Positions 1 through 14,057 of a stretch of DNA of 64,000 bases are shown here, one piece after another (the stretch's first letter is position 1; the number at the start of each line of letters is the position of its first letter). Source of the stretch: Panonychus citri (Eukaryota; Arthropoda; Arachnida; Trombidiformes; Tetranychidae); the NCBI RefSeq assembly GCF_014898815.1, contig NW_026515543.1:3534001-3598000 (forward strand), written 5' to 3'. Below the pieces are notes generated by a model that saw nothing but the letters and a program-made list of their open reading frames with translations, did not search any database and was not told the DNA's origin. The translations under genes were made by a program, and so were the position numbers.

Positions 1-659
1 GTACAGGTTTCCTGGGGATGAACCTGAGCTACCTGCCTGATAGTTTTGACCTGAACTGGTGTTAGGATGGTCAGCTAAAAGTCCAAGAGAAAGAAAGAAA
101 GAAAGAAAGAGAAAGAAGGAGAGAGAGAGAGACGAAAATCAAAATGAAACAAGTAAATCAAGTAAGAATTATAATATAACAATAAAACGAGAAGATCATA
201 AAAGAAATCATCATGTTAATCAAAGGGCTTTAGCCTAATTTTTTTCTCTTCATCATGAACAATATTAAGGTCAGTTGGATGTGGTAAAGGCGTTTAATCA
301 ATCATCTTACAACCAACGGTCATAAAACGGGCTCTCAATGATTTGCAATAACGATCAGCAATTTAAAAAGATAATCATTTATATGGTAAAGGGTCAAGAG
401 CTAATTTACAACTTTAAAAGGAAAATCCTTGACCACTAATGGAGGGTATTTACTATTACTATTATTGTTATCGTTGTGTTAGAATTTGGGATTGTTGTTA
501 ATTGTTATCGATGATTTCTCGATGAAAATTAGTGACAATTATGATGATAGTTATCAACTTACCGGAGGGATTTGCACCACCAAATTCATCACGTTTAACT
601 GCAGCGGGAGCGACTGTGGCCAAACAAGAGATTACCAAAAGTATCCGGATTGTCGTCAT
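1..659 (-). CDS. Secreted protein, 5' part only (exons 563-659 and <1-74)
   Basis: Two exons of a minus-strand gene that runs off the left edge. Exon 1 starts with ATG at 659 and encodes about 20 residues typical of a signal peptide (basic start, then ILLVISCLATVAPAA), followed by VKRDEFGGANPS. It ends at a GTAAGT donor (562-561). The acceptor TTTTAG at 80-75 opens exon 2, which continues in frame as a Ser/Gly/Asn-rich stretch (DHPNTSSGQNYQAGSSGSSPG) to the edge. The intron holds a GAAA/GA microsatellite near 90-133. The product is probably extracellular. The Gly/Ser-rich composition would suit a cuticle or matrix protein, but no family can be named from 56 residues. Confidence 0.6.
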
Positions 660-3600
660 GATTAATATGAGTATTTAATTGTTGTGTTTGTGGTGATGAT
701 TAAAATTTGGTGAGAGAATTGGATCACTCAACACACTGGAAGATATGTAATATATAATAAATCACACACAAGTGAAAATGAATCAGGAATTAGCCGATTA
801 ACGGGACGACGATATTAAAACAGTTGATTAATTCAACTGTGCTTGGTGATGGTAAAGTTGAGACAATTGTCACAATTATATTGTGTCCACAAAATTTACT
901 CACTCACAGAAAATAACAATTGACAAAGCAAAGGAAGAAATCAGATCTGACCAGAGTTTAACAAGAACTCATTGAATCCGGTTGTTTACGATTAAATACC
1001 AAAATCAAGGTAAAGGGCGTTACTTACCTTTCTCATCTTTCTCTCTCTCTCTCTCTTCTCATCATCATTATCATCATCTTCATCATCTTCATCTTTTAGC
1101 TTCTCTTTTTCTAAATATACACACATCTTGTTTTTCTTTCTTCTCTTTCTTTTCTTCTCTTGGTGTAACCTCTCTTTTCGATTCACGGATGTTACTTAGG
1201 AGGAGAGCGAGAGAGAACAAGGTACAAGGAACCGAAGAATACCCTTTTTTCAGGCCACTTTGACCGTCTCTCCCTTTTAACACATCTCTTTCATCTTCAT
1301 CTTCATCTTATTCCTCGCCATCTAACTGTTTCTCTTCAATTTTTTCTTCTTCTTCTTTATCTTCATCCTTTATCCTCATCTTCTTTTCCTATTCTTTTCT
1401 TCATGTCTGTGTAACATTTTAACGCCTTTAATAAGTACTACTTATTATCGTTATCCTTTTACCTGATGTAACATTATCATTATTATTTCTTATATAATAT
1501 ATATTATGTGTTTTCTTTTATATAGATATTTATTATTACAGAAAACTCGATTCATTATCAAGTTCATTGGAACACAAGGTTAGAATGATGATGATGAAGA
1601 TGAGAGAGAGAAAGAGATAGAAGTGATTCTTTTCATCATGAAGGAATAGTGATGAAAACGATGGACACACACACAAATTTAGGCTAATATTGGTTTCCGA
1701 AAGGTTGACCACACCAAAATGTACTAATGGCTACTCCTTAATTCATCAAGAAAATTTCATTCATCGAAAACTTTTATCTTATCATCGTCATCACTTTTTT
1801 TCTTCCATCTTCTTCTCACCTGTGTCCATTGTCCATCTATTATTATACATTAAAAGCTTTCAAATATTTATCGTAATTATTTTAATCGCTTTTAAATCAT
1901 CATCATAATCTCTCACTTTATTTGAGATCATTTCCATTTATAAGATTATTTAATTTACTTTACTCTAAATTGAGTTTCTAATCATATTCAAGTCATGAAT
2001 TAAGTTTTGTAACACAATTTATCCAGGATTGATAAGCTTGATTTCTAATCGTATGGGTAACAACAATGAAAGAATGGACAATTTAAATGGCCGAATGTTT
2101 AATTATGAGCTAATTTGTTCTTGATTTAATTGTAGAATACAAAATTTACGTCATAAGCGACGTTTTCATGTCAATTTTGCTCTAAAAACAAGAAAAATAT
2201 CTGATTAATAGTCTCAGTTTTTACTTTGCTCGTTTCGGTGTCAACTCGTAATTAGTTTAAAAACTTTTTATAGAAAAATTCTGTTTACCTTAATTAACTT
2301 AATTACCTTGATTACTTTCTTAGAGCCCTCTAATACTGAAGAAACATTTTATTGAACTTTTTTTTCTCATCTCAGAAGCAACAATCAACCAGCCAGCCAA
2401 CTAAATCATCAGGAATCAATGTTACAAATCTTGGAATGATGATTCTGATACCATGATAATAACGATAAACTATTGAGAAATCAAGATGATCTGATCAAAT
2501 TTATGTTCTCACTAATTATCAAGATAATAAAGTTAATATTGACTGACCAGTTATAATTTCACGTTAATATTATTAAAAGTTTAAGCAAACTCTCAATATC
2601 TAATTGTGATATCGTTGATTGTTCATGAGACATTGAAAATAAACGGAAAAGTGAGATGATGGAAATTAAATTTTAGAACAATTTTCTTTATTCTTTTGCT
2701 TGATTTCAATGTTGCAGCAAATGATGAAAATCATCATGATGAACTTGAAACTTGAGAGTCACCAAATTGATCGGAAGTTAACTGAATATAAAAGTTTAAT
2801 TGGTTTTAAGGAAGAAAGATGAAAATGAGAGAGAGAGAGAGAGAGATGATGATGATTAGTAAATCAAAACAAAAAGAAAGGTAAGGCTAATGAATAATGA
2901 TGCAAATTCCAATTAGCCTCTTATATTCAATTGAGATATTAATCAATGAAAGAATCAAGAAGAACAAAAAAAACCAGATTCATTGGAAATGAGAAATTCA
3001 TTAATTCCTGTTGATAATGACGATGATGATGAAGATGATTATGATAATTGACTGACTGGTTTTACAGTTACCATGAAGAGAGAATGAGAGAGAGAGACCT
3101 GGACCCTTCCATGATGATATATATTAACCAGGAGAAAGAAGATGAAGATGATGATAAAAAAGAAGAGAAAAAGAGAAGTGCAAGTTTCAGAACTGAAAGA
3201 TGGATTCATTTTGCTTGTGAAGACAAATCATCTTCATCCAACCCCTGGTATCATGACACTCATATAGCGGATACATGATCGTCTCCTTATAATACTACCA
3301 AGGAATACTACTACTTTTCCATCATCCTTATCATCATCCTGATCATCCTTCTCTACAGCCTTGACCAAGACCTTAAAATGGGATGAAATATTAACGGTGG
3401 TCCGTTAGGTGAGGTTAAAAGTTAAGCCAACATTCAAGTTGACTCTTCAACCTTGCTGGCCTGTTTTTCTTCCCGCAGGCTTGTCCGAGAAAAGTAAGAA
3501 AGAGATGAAGATGATGAGGATGAGGATGAAGATGTAGAAAAAAAGTGAGGAAAGAAAAAAAGAGAGAGGGCGGAGAAAAAGGGGCATCTTATGTATTTAT

Positions 3601-3742
3601 ATTCGGTGAACATACAAATATATATACGGCTTTATGTGTCTTCCGCATTCTGAAATGGCCGATGAACTGTTAAGAATAGTGTGGTTAAGGATGATAGTTT
3701 TTCATCATCATCACTTACTCTCAACGAACTTTGTATAAAGAG

Positions 3743-3775
<33 letters not shown>

Positions 3776-5186
3776 AAATTAGGTCAACAAATTAATTCCT
3801 CTCTCACTTCAAAATTGATTGATATATTTACCTCCACACGCATTTGAAAAAACAACAAGGTAATATTAGTGAAACAGTTAATCTATTATCGGGTTTTCTT
3901 GTCCCTTTGTAAGTTTGATAAGTTTCATTCATCTTGATTCATCATCTTGATAGTAATTAACTTTGTTTTCCTATTTCACTTGATTGGGTTACTAAGTTTA
4001 TTTCAATTGTTGTGATTATCACGATAAACTAATATTTACTAATATCTCTTGTTGTTTTTTTCCTACTTTTCTTTTGGTTGTTTGATTTACTGGGTAATCG
4101 GATTTACGTTCAATTTTTATTACAAAAATTCAGTTAATCTCAACTACATGAATTTTCCGATTCATCTGAAGCTCTTTTACCGGGTGACATCTATTGATCT
4201 GTAAGAATACTCTTCTTTCAATTCAGTTCAGAATTAAAGGTGAAATTATAATTTAAAATTCTTAAAGTTCTTTGCTTATCATTCCAATGTCAATTTCTAC
4301 ATGAAAATTTTGTAAAAGTTCGGAATTCGTATATTCATTTTGATTGATTATTCCCTTTGTTGATTTCTACGAAATGTTGATAAGATTTTTGTACTCTTGT
4401 TGTACAATCAATTTAATTGTTCGAAATTTTTTATCAACACTCTTACTTTCAGAACTTCAATCAGATTTACCTAATCAGTTACACTCGATCAAATTATCGT
4501 CATTAGAAATTTCTGAATTCGAAATTCGTGTTTTTGATTACAATTATCATAAATTTCATCTGATTTTCGTCATTTGAAATCATCTTTATGTTTTCGTTGA
4601 TTTGAATCATGTTGACAATTCTTTGAACAGATCATTGTTTTTAATTGAATTTAGGAAAGGAATGTAAACTATTATATACATAGAATAGATAAAATGAGTT
4701 TTTTTTACAGGTGATCGTAGATGAATATTAAACGGAGTTTTTCTCGGTGTTTTTTCGGTAAGAGGAGCAAAAATGAGGTCAATTCCATGAGATTTGGAAG
4801 GTGGGAAATTTGCAAGGAGAAAGAGGACCAAGATATAGAGAAAACGAAAGGATAACAACATTAATCAAGAAATTGCAAGATGGATAAGAGGAAAAGGAAA
4901 GTAAATATTCAGTAAGTATACATGAGCTTCCGAAATAATAATGAGAATTTTACAAAAAAAAACAAAAACAAAATACAAGATGACGAGATACAATTTCCCT
5001 GAATCATTTGAACCTTTACATGATCTAGAAATAGATTAGTTTTTTGTTGCTTTAAATTTGTTTGAAATGATTTAGTAAATGATGTTGTGTGTTGATTAAT
5101 GCGAATAAGTTGTCTTTGTAGATTTTCCCGTGAAAAATAACACACGCACACACCAAAAATTTAAATTGCTCTTGATTAAATGGTAA
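660..5186. other. 4.5 kb without a recognised gene
   Basis: AT-rich sequence with scattered ATGATG/CATCAT runs, a (GA)n tract at about 2828-2846 and a (CT)n tract at about 3742-3768. A stretch near 3360-3600 is less AT-rich, but I could not read an exon in it. Open frames in this interval are short and low in complexity. The left part should include the promoter of the secreted-protein gene ending at 659, and the right part the 3' untranslated region of the BAZ2 gene. Confidence 0.5.
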
Positions 5187-8100
5187 TTAATTTTCTCCTC
5201 CCAGTTCTCTCCATCTTTTATCCATAAATCGTTTCATATTGTGACCTGCGATCCCAACAGGTGATTCATCTTCGTTGAAAGTTTCACAATTATCGAAAAC
5301 TAGGCGACAATCAATTATGAACTCGCTTTTGTTTTTGTACCTGGAAAAAGATGAAGAAAAAAATTAATAAGGTAAATACAATTGTTTTAGATGATAAATG
5401 AAAGAAAAAAAAATTGGTTAAAATAAAATAAATGGATAAATTAAAGATAATGGATAACAGAAAGAAATTAATTAACAAATTCAATGTTTAAAAGGGTCAA
5501 CTAACCCTCCTGCCTTCAAATTGCTCTTGATTGTCTCAAAGTCCATAGGTTTTTTAATAATCTTTTTGTAAGTCGGAAATTGTTTCGTATTGACCGGAAA
5601 TAAGAAAGGCCAGCAATCTTCATGAGCTGTCAAGTCTTTTAATAAATTTTCACATATTACCATCTCTTTGCTTTCCTCACTTTTTTGTTTAGCTTTTTTC
5701 TCTTTCTTAGTTTCCTTTGGCGTTGTTGTTGTTGCGCTCGTGGTTGAATCATTTGCTGCTGTTGTGTTTCCCGTTGATGATGATGATGATTGTTGAGATG
5801 ATTTTACCTCCTTTTTTGATCGTTTCGTTGGTTTAGACTTTTTTGTTGTTGTTTCTTCTTTAGGTGTTGAAGTTGATGACGTTGACTTATTATTAGATGA
5901 TGAATCTTTCTTGGGAGCCTCGTCAATCGCTGAAGTTGCCGCAGCGTTGAGAGATGTCATCGTTTTACGACCTTTGATGATCTTCTTTGGTTTACGATTA
6001 CACATATTACAGCACCATCTTCCTTTAGGCGGTCTAAATATTGGCAATGAAGAGAAATTATTAGAAATTACAATTCAAATTCTTATTAACAATATTCTTA
6101 TTAGCAATAGACTTACTTAGTAACAGGAGGATCCAAACAATTGGGATGAAAAACTTTTGGACAAGTATCACAGTTAATTAGTTTTCCTTTCTTACCACAA
6201 ATTATGCAAACTTTGTCAATTGTATTCTGAGTTATTAGAAAAATAAAAACAATTTAGTATCCAAGTTTCTTTACATGATATATTCATTGTACTTCTGTAT
6301 TCAGATTTCACTTACTTTATTTTGACATTCATAACAGAACCAATCTCCATCCGGAACATTTTCCATTTTAGGTTTAAAACAATACATATGATAACCTTTG
6401 TCACAACCATCACAGAGAAGTAGCTGAGCTTCATTTTCTCCGCCACTACAGAATTGGCAGCTCTGAAATAACAGAATAATCAATGATATTAGATCGAATT
6501 TTAAGAAGAAAAGTTTGATTTGACTTACCGCTCTCATGATTGATTTATCCCAAGCGATACATGACTCTAGAAAATGAAGTAACAAAGCTATTTGAGAACC
6601 ACTTCTACATTCTCGAACAGCTTCACGCCAACGAACTAGACCAGTGGGAGCATTTTCGTCAGCGGCATTATCAGCATATTCATCGCCATTACTGTTCGCT
6701 GAGGCAACAAGTATTGTGTTTGCTTTGAAACCCAAAGGAGGTTTGAGGTATCTCCTTTCAATACCAGCTTCGGTGGCCAATAATCGTGAGCGTCCTGAGA
6801 CAACGGGATCAAATACTTTCTTTTTATTTTTCGTCTCTTTTGGTGCTGGTTGGTCATCACTTTTTGTACTTGGTTTTTGTTTCTCATCACCATCTTCATC
6901 TTCTTCATCGACCATTTCATATAATGGTGATAATTCAAATTTAACATTAGAATCTGTTGACAATTTTGACGTTGGTCTCCAGCCACGAATTTGCATGCTA
7001 GAGCTCGCAATCTTTTCCTCTAAGGCTTCGATTTGCTCTAAAACGGCAATATCCAAACGCAGGGCAACTTCTTTGCACCAAATATCATCTTCGATTGGTT
7101 CAGGAACACCGAAGGGAGATTCTTGAGATACTTTACGATCAAGATCACAGATATCGAATTCCGTTATTGCAGCTTTATAGTTTGTAGAAACATAAGTTAA
7201 ATATTTGGTCAATTGTTTCTTTAAATGTTTTTCCCTGAATCCTCTTTCATTAAGAGTTTCAATTATTGATCTGATCTGACCAATGTCCGTTATGATCCAC
7301 CAGCCTCGTTGAAACTCTTCAGGGATTCTTTTAGGTTTACGATGTTGTTGTTTTTTATGTTGTTCCAATTTCTTTAATAATTCTGGATCAATTTCAAATT
7401 CGGGTCCTGTGAGGAGGGAAGGATTAACAACGGACATATCGATGTCACCATTGGTCAATGAGGAAGTTTGATGTTGAGATGAAGATTGAAGATCATTAAT
7501 TGATGAGTTAGCCTCGGATTTAGCACCATTCGTGGCATTGGTGGAGTTTTGAGAAAATAGAGATCCAGATAAATGAGGATATACAAAAGTTTCCATGAAT
7601 ACATTTTGAGAAGGTTTTGTTGGTGATGATGAATTTTCAGGTGAAATGAGAGATTTATCAGACTCTTCCCCAGATTCATTTACTTTAGAGGTTGACTGGT
7701 TATCGAGAGCTGAAGGTGAGGAGGATGAAGTACCTGTTACACTTGGAACTGGACAGATAGTTATAGTTGTATCATTACAAGGGATTCGAGGGACAACATT
7801 GAACCAAGATCGTTCAGGACTAACACTTTCAAAAGGGAAACCTGAAGCATCCAGGAAACTGTTTCGAGAATTAAAGTCACTTGAATTGGAAGGGCCCATT
7901 TTAGAATCAAATAATGATGATCTTGGAAAACCATCGGTTACTGGTGAGATCCATGTTCCATCACTGTTGTTACCCAAAGGTTGTCGAATTGTATTAATAC
8001 CAGCAATTTCCATATCACATTTAATTTCTTCTTTAGGCAAAGATTTCAAAGGAGCGGAAACGGGCTGAATAGTAACCGTTGTCTCGCGATTACTTGGTTT

Positions 8101-11100
8101 CTCGTCAGGAACCATCCCTTTCAATTCAATCGTTACCTCAGGGGAAAGTGAATGTTTACCGAGATTTTCTAGTTTAACTCGTCCAGACTTTTCCTTTTTC
8201 AGCTCTTTTAGATCGACCACTTCGATATTATCTTTGTTTTCCATCATCTCTGTATCATCTTCATTTTCTTCCTTGGTTTTGTTCTCATCGGTTTCATCCG
8301 ATTCTTCTTTCATCTCCACATCAGAAACATTCTCCCCCTTGACGGTAGAATCTTCTGGCGTGGGCTTTTCTTTAAGATCTTTTTCACCATTTTCTTGAAT
8401 TCGTCTAGTCTTTTTCTTTCCCCTTTTCTCTTCTGGTTTTTCTTTAATTTCATCCTTAATTTCGGGTTTAACTCCACCTCTCACTTCGTTTTTTGATTGT
8501 TCATCATCCATGGATTCATCAGCTTTCTCCTGATCTTTTTCCATGTCGATATCTTCCTCACTTTTGTTCTTCTTTTCAGATTCAATGTCTTCACTTTCTT
8601 CCTCCGTTTCGGATGATTCTTCCTCTTCCTCATCACTATCTTCCATATAAAGATTATCTCTATGGCCAGACTCTAAACCTTCGATAAATATTCCACCAGA
8701 GGCTGGTAACACCCAAAATCTGCGACGATATCGATCTTGACCAAGTGGCACTACTCTCATACATTGCATGGCATTTGTCAGTTTAATATTCATTTGTGCA
8801 CATTGTTTTGCTAATTTATCTAGCTTTTTGTCCAATTCCTCGTTGGTGATAGTCGCTTCTTCATCAGTTTCATGTACAGTGATGATTATATTATCATCTG
8901 CATCACTATCACCACTGTCATCCAAAAGACCAGCATCAATTTCAGTCTTATCAAATTTTTTCAATGCTTCTCCAGCTTCTTCACTTGTGGCCTTTTCTCT
9001 CCTCAGTTTGATTGCTTTGTACTTTCTAAGTTCACAACCAAGAACCCACTTTTCACGGCGGAGAATAATAAGATTCTCGACAGTTTGTTCAATTTGTCGA
9101 ACAATAGCTTGATTGTTGACAAGTTCATTACAAATGAAACTTAAAATATCCATCTTTTGGGCGGCATTGAGAGATAAAAATGGCTTTCCAGATTTGAGAA
9201 CTTCGTATAAAGTGGTGGGTAAGTATTCTTCATCAGATGAATCTGAATGCACGTTTGAAAATGATTGGAAATAAAGTTTCAATATTTCAGAAAGGTTGAA
9301 ATCGGTTATGGGCGCGTCTTTAAGTTTTTGACCCATAACGGTGCTGATATTACACGGGATTCCAGGGTCATCAATGGCACAAACTAGAAGTTGATGAAGA
9401 GTTGAAACAATTTCTTTTTCAGCTGAATCATCTAAATTCAAAAGAGCTTTTTGTAGATTGTTGATTGAGGGTAAACTTTCCATGTCGAACCCGAGGGTTT
9501 CACCGAAATTATGTAAAAATTCATAAAACATTAAACAATCAGCGAAAACTCGTGAAGGTAATTTGAGTCCAGGGATTCGATTCAATGTTGGAAGAGCCTT
9601 AGAATTTTTGAGCACCATGTCTTCGACTGAACGTTTCAATTCCTTTTGAATTTCGATTTCAGCTTTTCTTTTTTGAAATTTCTTTTCCATGATAGCTCTT
9701 TTCTCGGCAATTTCTTGTCGACTTCGTCTTTCCCTCTCTTCAAACTTTTTATGATTGTCAAGAGCACGGACTAGCATCATGTGTTGCTTGCGACGTTCTC
9801 TTTCAATTTCGGCGACCATTTCAAGATCTTTTTTCTTATAAAAATCAGATTCAGGAAACATCGGAGCTTGATATCGCCTTTCACTGCTTTCCTTTGATTC
9901 CTTTAAGAGACAAAATTATTAAATTAGATTGAGAAATAAAGGTGATGAATTGCGGCAAAAAAAACCACTGACCTGATATCTTTTGAACATATCATCTCGA
10001 AGAGTTTCAATCTCTTCGATTGTAACTCGTGTTTGTTGCTGAAAGCGACAAGAGATACAAAGAGTTTATAAAATTGATAAAATTCGGAAAATCTTGAGAC
10101 CTGTTGATAAAAGACTTACCTCTTTCGGCTTTTGATCATTGTAAAAAGGAGTATCTCGTTTAAATGGCCTGGGACTTGCAGTTCTTGTTGGTTTAGAAAC
10201 AGCACTTGCTTCAATATCAGAAATAGCGTCGTCTACATCACTTCGTCCACCTTCTTGACCTTGACGTCTTTTGTTGTCCTCCAAACGAACTCGGACTTCA
10301 TTTTCCGAAAGAAGATTGAAACTCTGTTTCGAAAATACAAAATTGAATTAATTGTTTCCATTGGAGGCAAAATTTTCTATGTAACTCACAGTTCCTTTTT
10401 CCTTTGAATGCTCAATGAATTCTCCGATGATCGGACGAGAATCAAAGCTAAAATCTTCTTTATGCACAGTGGTTATATTCTTTTTGACCAAATACTGGAA
10501 AAAATCATCACAGAAAATTAGATCAAATTGTTATGGGTAAACTTGAAAGAAATTAACTAACCCGGCAAATTTCAGTAATATTTCTCATCTTTTTTCCACT
10601 CGGCGAATAGTAAATAACCTCTCCCCTGATTCCAGATTTTGTGATACACTGGATAAGAGTTTGTCTTCGCCACCTGTAAGAATAGAAAATTAAAGAGTTA
10701 AATCATCTGAAAGAGAGATATTTTTCCCGCAAATTGAATCACTAAAATCATCAATCAACTAACCCAAACTTCATTGGTTTACGAAGCTCTTCCTCATTGA
10801 ACACCTTTGGGATTTCGTAGTCAATGTCTTCATTATCCGCTAAATCAGAATCTCCCTCATAACCATCTCCTTTGAGAGAGTCTCGCTTTCGTTTATCATC
10901 AACAGGTTCACAGACGATAACTTTTGAATTACTGGCGTTACCATTATTGTTACTGGTGTTGTTGTTTTGTTGATGAGATTTTGTTAGTTGATTGTTAAGG
11001 TTTAAACTATTGGCACGATTGAGTGCTCCTAATGGATCACCGTTAAGGTGGCCGGGGAACAAAATGATCCTGGCGAAAACATTGATTGAAAACAATTCTG

Positions 11101-12195
11101 AGCTAAAATGGTTTTGTAAATTTCCAAAGGACTTAAGGCACCCTGAGCTGATGCTAAAAGGGAAGCTGCCGCGGCGGGATGAAGACCAGAACTATTTGCA
11201 AGAGAAGCGGCCAAAGATGCGGTTATTGATGATCCATCAGATCGTGATGGTTCAGGTGGTGGAGACAAAATTGGAGGTCGACCTCGTTTACGAGGTTTAC
11301 CATCATGAGGAATACTTGGAATTGTAATTATCTCTGTCGGATTTGACAATAAAGATTTTGATTGTTGTTGAAGATGTTGAATTTGTAATTGTTGATGGTG
11401 TTGTTGTAATTGTTTTTGCTGTTGCTGTTGTAGTTGAATTAATTGCTGCTGCTGTTGTTGATGATGTTGTTGTTGTTGTTGCAGAGAAATTTGTTGTTGA
11501 CGTTTTGCCTTCTTTCTCTGATGATTACTTGAATTGTCTCGATTTCCATCACAATTTGCTGATGTAGATGCTGATTTTCCCATTCTATGGTTTTCACTAG
11601 TTCCAGCGGGAGAATCGTTATCCATTGGTCTTTTTACAGATAAATTTAAGGGAACATCTTTCTCACACTCATCCAATTGTTGAGGTTTTGGAGATTCAAT
11701 TTGGCTTTTTGAAGAAAGGTTAACAAGTTTAGATTTTCCTTTGACACTTTGATCATCATATTTGGTCAATTTAATTGGTAACTCAGACGATGATGAGGCC
11801 AAATGAGTTTGGGAAAATCTTGAAGCATCAAATGTTTGTTGTTGATGAGAAGAGGGATTGTAAGGATTAGAACGATGATGGCGAAGGAGATTAGCTTGAT
11901 GAATAGAGTCTAGTCCCATGGTAGAAGCAGAAGCCGCGATTAAAGATGAAGGAGTTAATGATGAGGATGATGAAGATGAAGATGATGATTGTTTAGATGA
12001 ATGGTTAGATTTATTTCTCTTATTAGATGATTTAGATTCATGTTGTTGTTGCTGTTGGAGCGATGGTTGATCATTAGGTAAACTTGAGTTGAGTGGTCGT
12101 TTCAAAATAGAAGCACCTGAATGAGCGACTGGTGGTGGGGTTGATCCAACCTCGAAAAGCGACGTTCTTCCAATGGATGGAACATAACTAAACAT
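5187..12195 (-). CDS. BAZ2: BAZ2-type chromatin regulator (AT-hook, MBD/TAM, DDT, two PHD fingers, bromodomain)
   Basis: Nuclear regulatory subunit of ISWI-type remodellers (BAZ2A/B; Toutatis in flies). Ten exons: 12195-10764, 10673-10562, 10494-10390, 10323-10120, 10038-9973, 9900-6529, 6462-6316, 6226-6117, 6033-5506, 5340-5187, all with GT-AG borders. About 2076 residues if one base missing near 11050 is restored; exon phases fit only then. Order: Ser- and Gln-rich N-terminus with a PLNLS peptide, AT-hook KPRKRGRPP near residue 300, MBD/TAM domain around 475-550 (FGWRRQTLIQ, GEVIYYSPSGKKM), charged coiled coil, DDT domain about 750-815, long acidic region, WHIM-like segment, PHD1 (CQFC...CDGCDKGYHMYC) about 1765-1813, PHD2 (CIICG...CDTCPKVFHPNC) after it, and a C-terminal bromodomain split over the last two exons. 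Length and domain order match BAZ2B best. The start is the first ATG of the long 5' exon. A broken partial copy lies at 17121-17967. Confidence 0.93.
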
Positions 12196-12349
12196 TTGAT
12201 AGAGATTATGTGATGAGACGAAATTGAAATAAACAAAACGAGGAAAATATGGATTAGTTAAATCATCGAAAAGAATATTACCAACAATGATGAACTAAAA
12301 ATGCTAAAAAAGCAAAAGATATTTAGCTAATTGTTGTCTATCAGTCGAG

Positions 12350-13997
12350 AAATACAGCAAATAGAAGAAGAAGAAAGGAGAGTGACAACTTGTTGTAAGG
12401 GAGTGTGTAGAGAAAGAAGAAAGAAATAAAGAGAGAGGTAGAGAGAGAGAGAGAGAGAGAAAAGAGAGCGAGAGAAAAAGAAGAAAAATGAGAGAATAAG
12501 AGAAGAAGAGAAGAGAAAAAATGAAAGCCAAACACAACCAAGAGAAAGAGAAAAATGGGAGAGAAAGAAAGAGAGAGCTGAAAACAAGACACAAACAAGA
12601 AAAGAATATGAAGAGAAAAGAATAAAAACATAAGTGAGTTCTTACCTTTTCGAGTATTTATCCATTGATTCTAATTAATCATAGAAATTAATTTGTTGTT
12701 AATCCAAACTGATCAATATTCAATTTAAACATAACAATTAGAAGAACAATTTAATTAAATTGTGAAAATGAAAACAAAATCATAATAAATATCAGAATTT
12801 GATGAAAGAGAGAGAAAAAGAGAAGCAAGAGAGTAGAGAGAAGAAGAAGAGAAATGAGGAGAGAAAGAAAGAGAGAGAGAGTTTGCAAAGAAGAAAAGTG
12901 AGCGATGAGAGAGATTCAGAAGGAGCACGAGGGAGAAAAGGATAGAGATAGAGATAGAAACAGAGAGAGAGAGAGAGAAGAGTTTCTCCTTTTCTCTCTT
13001 TTTCTCTCTCTCTAAAAATACTCTCTTGACTCCCTTCATTTTCCTTCTCTTCTCCTTCTCTTTCTTTTTCTCTCTTTCGACTCACCCTCTTTTCCCTCTC
13101 TCTCTCTCTCTCTCTCTCGATGAACTTTCTTTCTCTCTTTCTCTCTCTCATAAACTCTATCACTCTCTCATTTGCTCTCACTCAATCTTCTCTTCTTCTT
13201 CTCTTCTTTTCTTCTGTTTTTTTCTCTTCTAAAAAAGAGAAACAGGGAGAAAAACACAGAAGAGAAAAAGTTTGTTCTCTTCTTTCGTTTTTCTCTCTCG
13301 TTGATTCTAATACGATTTTCACTTTCCATGTAATAGTTCAAAAATTAATTTCTCTTCCTTTTTCTCTAACCAATTAGCGATTAGTCAAAAGTGTTTCTCC
13401 AAACATCATTTGTTTTTCTCAAACAATCGGCGACATTTTCAAATTATGAGTTTGTTTTGATAACCGAAATGTTTGGACATTCACCTTGATTACTTAATTT
13501 CGTTTAATTGTTGAAATTAAGAACGAAGAGAATAGTTTAACTCATTTTCGAGTTAAACCATAATCATTCTCTCCTGGAAAAAAATATTATCCACAAGAAA
13601 CAGAATGAGAGAGAGAGAGAGAGAGAGAAACGAAAGGAGCGAAAGATCAATAAGAGGGAGAGAGAGAAGAGAAGAGAAAGATATGAGAGAGAAAGATGAT
13701 GATAATGATGAAGATGATGATCAGGTCTTCCATTTAGTTCTTCATCAACATCATCATCATTTTCATCTCCACAACCATCTCACCATCATCATCAACTTTT
13801 TCAGCTCAGTCTTCATCTCTTCTCGTATATTATCTTCCTTCTTTCTCCCTTTACCATCATCATTATCATCATCATCATCCTCCTCTTCTTTTCTCTCTTC
13901 TTTTCCCCTCTTTCTCTTTTCTCTCGCTCAAGCTCTCTCTCTCTCTTTCTCTTTCTGTTCTCTCTCATCCTATCTCTCTTTTTCTATTCTCTCTCAC

Positions 13998-14057
<60 letters not shown>

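Noticed and set aside
982..1283. Overlapping frames on both strands (Ser/Phe/His-rich and Arg/Lys/Glu-rich)
   Set aside because: They are the two readings of CT/CAT-rich simple sequence, and codon content follows the repeat.
4607..4861. 84-codon minus frame with a signal-peptide-like start
   Set aside because: It has a true ATG and a hydrophobic start, but the rest has no family resemblance and it lies in the probable BAZ2 3' region; leucine-rich starts are common by chance in AT-rich DNA.
6540..9144. Plus-strand frames inside the large BAZ2 exon
   Set aside because: Antisense shadows of the clearly coding minus strand.
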